A stretch of 6,167 nt of DNA from Caryophanales bacterium UBA1624 (GTDB lineage: Bacteria; Bacillota_I; Bacilli_A; RFN20; CAG-826). The notes under the pieces are model-generated. The model saw only the letters and a program-made list of their open reading frames with translations, was not told the DNA's origin and did no database searches. Within the stretch, counting starts at the first letter, position 1, and every line of letters begins with the position of its first letter. The stretch spans positions 362 to 6,528 of the forward strand of contig DCMK01000032.1 of the NCBI GenBank assembly GCA_002321395.1. The letters are read 5' to 3'. Below, one piece after another: positions 4,762 through 6,167 of this stretch. Position numbers and translations under genes: made by a program.

Positions 4762-6167
4762 ATGGAAGAGAAACTGACAGACCAAGAGTTGGCCAGGAGG
4801 GCTAAACTCCCGAAGTATGAGGAATTGGGAATCGATCCGTTTGGATCCCGTTATGACTGGAAAGACAAGATCTGCGATCTGCGCGAGAAATACGGGGGAA
4901 TGGCTCCCGAGGAGTTGGAAGCGAAGAACGTTTCCGTCGACGTCGCTGGCCGCGTCATGTCCCTCCGCAAAATGGGCAAAGCCGCTTTCTTCAACCTGAA
5001 GGACGAATGCGGCAAGATCCAGGTTTGGATCGGGCGCGACGTCGTGGGCGAGGAAAACTACGCGGTTTTCAAGCTCTCCGACTTGGGGGACATCGCCGGG
5101 GTCCAAGGGACGTTGATGAAGACCCAGACCGGCGAATTCACCATCCGCGCGACCAAATACACCCACATCGTCAAATGCCTTAAGCCCCTTCCGGAGAAGT
5201 TCCATGGGCTCACCGATACCGAAGACCGCTTCCGCCACCGCTATGTGGACCTCATCGTCAACGACGATTCCCGAAAGATGGCTCTCCTCCGTCCGCGCGT
5301 GGTCCGCGAAATCCAGCATTACTGCGATTCCCAGGGATTCGTGGAAGTCGAAACCCCGATTCTTTCCCCGATCCTCGGCGGAGCCTCGGCCCGTCCTTTC
5401 ATCACCCACCACAACGCTTTGGACAAAGACTTCTACCTCCGCATCGCCACCGAGCTCAACTTGAAGAAATGCATGGTTGGGGGAATCGACCGCGTTTATG
5501 AGATCGGAAGGATCTTCCGCAACGAGGGCATCGATACCCGCCACAACCCCGAATTCACTACCATCGAGCTTTATCAGGCCTATGGGGATTTGATCTCCAT
5601 GAAGGAATGGGTTGAGGGCCTTTTCAAAGTCCTGTGCAGCGCTCTGGGCAAGACCACGTTCCATTGGATGGGGAATGACATCGATTTCTCCAAAGGGTTC
5701 CGTTGGGTTTCCATGGCGCAGGCGATCCAGGAGCAGACCGGCATCGACTTCACCGAGGAAATGACCTACGAGGAAGCGGTGGAGCTTGCGAAACAGCACA
5801 ACGTCCCCCTCCAAAAATCGTGGAACAGCGTCGGTTATATCATGAACGCATTCTTCGATGAGTTCGTCGAGAAGACCCTTGTCCAGCCGACCTTCATCCA
5901 TACCTACCCGGTCGAGGTTTCCCCTCTCACCAAGCGGAGCAAAGACCCCCGCTTCGTGGAGCGGTTCGAATTCTTCATCGGCGGGACCGAATTCGGCAAT
6001 GCCTACACCGAGCTCAACAACCCCTTCGACCAAAAGAGCCGCTTCGAGGCTCAGCTTGAAGCCAGGAAGCGTGGGGATGAAGAAGCCGCGGACATCGACT
6101 TCACCTTCATCGATGCCTTGGATTACGGCATGCCGCCCGCGGGCGGCATCGGGGTCGGCATCGACCG
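4762..6167 (+). CDS. lysS: Lysyl-tRNA synthetase, class II, 3' partial
   Basis: LysS is a cytosolic enzyme that charges tRNA-Lys with lysine using ATP. The window shows 468 whole codons; the family is usually about 490-505 residues, so some 20-40 residues are cut off at the right edge. An N-terminal helix (about 4-50) leads to an anticodon-binding OB-fold (about 55-145) and the class II catalytic core. Motif 1 includes GFVEVETP, ending at P199. The GGASARPFITHHN segment follows. Motif 2 includes RIFRNE (R253, E255) and RHNPEFTTIELYQAYGD. Later come EVSPL, GGTEFGNAYTELN and the start of motif 3, GGIGVGID (461-468); the window breaks in the codon of the motif 3 arginine. The start is set by the AGGAGA site and family alignment. 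The gene lies divergent from the glycosyltransferase. The family assignment is secure. Confidence 0.97.
   Translation, partial: MEEKLTDQELARRAKLPKYEELGIDPFGSRYDWKDKICDLREKYGGMAPEELEAKNVSVDVAGRVMSLRKMGKAAFFNLKDECGKIQVWIGRDVVGEENYAVFKLSDLGDIAGVQGTLMKTQTGEFTIRATKYTHIVKCLKPLPEKFHGLTDTEDRFRHRYVDLIVNDDSRKMALLRPRVVREIQHYCDSQGFVEVETPILSPILGGASARPFITHHNALDKDFYLRIATELNLKKCMVGGIDRVYEIGRIFRNEGIDTRHNPEFTTIELYQAYGDLISMKEWVEGLFKVLCSALGKTTFHWMGNDIDFSKGFRWVSMAQAIQEQTGIDFTEEMTYEEAVELAKQHNVPLQKSWNSVGYIMNAFFDEFVEKTLVQPTFIHTYPVEVSPLTKRSKDPRFVERFEFFIGGTEFGNAYTELNNPFDQKSRFEAQLEARKRGDEEAADIDFTFIDALDYGMPPAGGIGVGID

Noticed and set aside
4747..6033. 428-residue open frame antisense to lysS
   Set aside because: It mirrors the unmistakable lysS frame and shows no family motif; a shadow of codon bias.
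1..6167. A novel defence, mobile or multi-gene system
   Set aside because: All recognised genes are housekeeping or common envelope functions in separate transcription units; no transposase, integrase, toxin-antitoxin pair, array or attachment-site repeats are visible.

Overview
The window holds four protein genes and the short gaps between them, with no sign of a mobile element, CRISPR array, tRNA or rRNA. From left to right they are: the 3' part of an ABC exporter subunit (+ strand, entering from the left edge), serine hydroxymethyltransferase glyA (+), a membrane-bound family 2 glycosyltransferase (- strand), and lysyl-tRNA synthetase lysS (+, running off the right edge). All four have intact frames where visible, with standard stops and tryptophan as TGG. 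DNA is clearly above 50% G+C by eye, with a strong preference for C or G at third codon positions. That preference explains the long antisense open frames, which I treat as shadows.

Organism: the protein family flavours suggest Bacillota, perhaps a G+C-rich lineage related to Bacilli/Erysipelotrichia. The evidence is an ABC half-exporter with LSQGQ signature and a long linker before the ATPase domain, a Bacilli-like class II LysRS, and canonical TATAAT-type -10 boxes. This placement is low-confidence inference from memory of the families.

Layout: the ABC gene ends at 1880 and is followed by a probable intrinsic terminator (1885-1918). A perfect TATAAT lies only 6 nt before the glyA ATG, so glyA is probably transcribed from its own promoter as a leaderless or nearly leaderless mRNA. 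glyA (1954-3198) and the glycosyltransferase (3259-4647, -) converge on a 26-bp perfect palindrome (3232-3257) that looks like a shared bidirectional terminator. The glycosyltransferase and lysS diverge from a 114-bp region (4648-4761). lysS has a good Shine-Dalgarno site. The glycosyltransferase has a TAGAAT box 8 nt before its best ATG, so it may also be leaderless.

The genes do not form one pathway. GlyA supplies glycine and one-carbon units, LysS charges tRNA-Lys, the ABC protein is an exporter half, and the glycosyltransferase probably builds an envelope or extracellular glycan. Each seems to be its own transcription unit. I found no credible new multi-gene system. The most interesting points are the start-site architecture (two candidate leaderless genes beside one SD-led gene), the compact palindromic terminator, and the orphan glycosyltransferase of unknown product.
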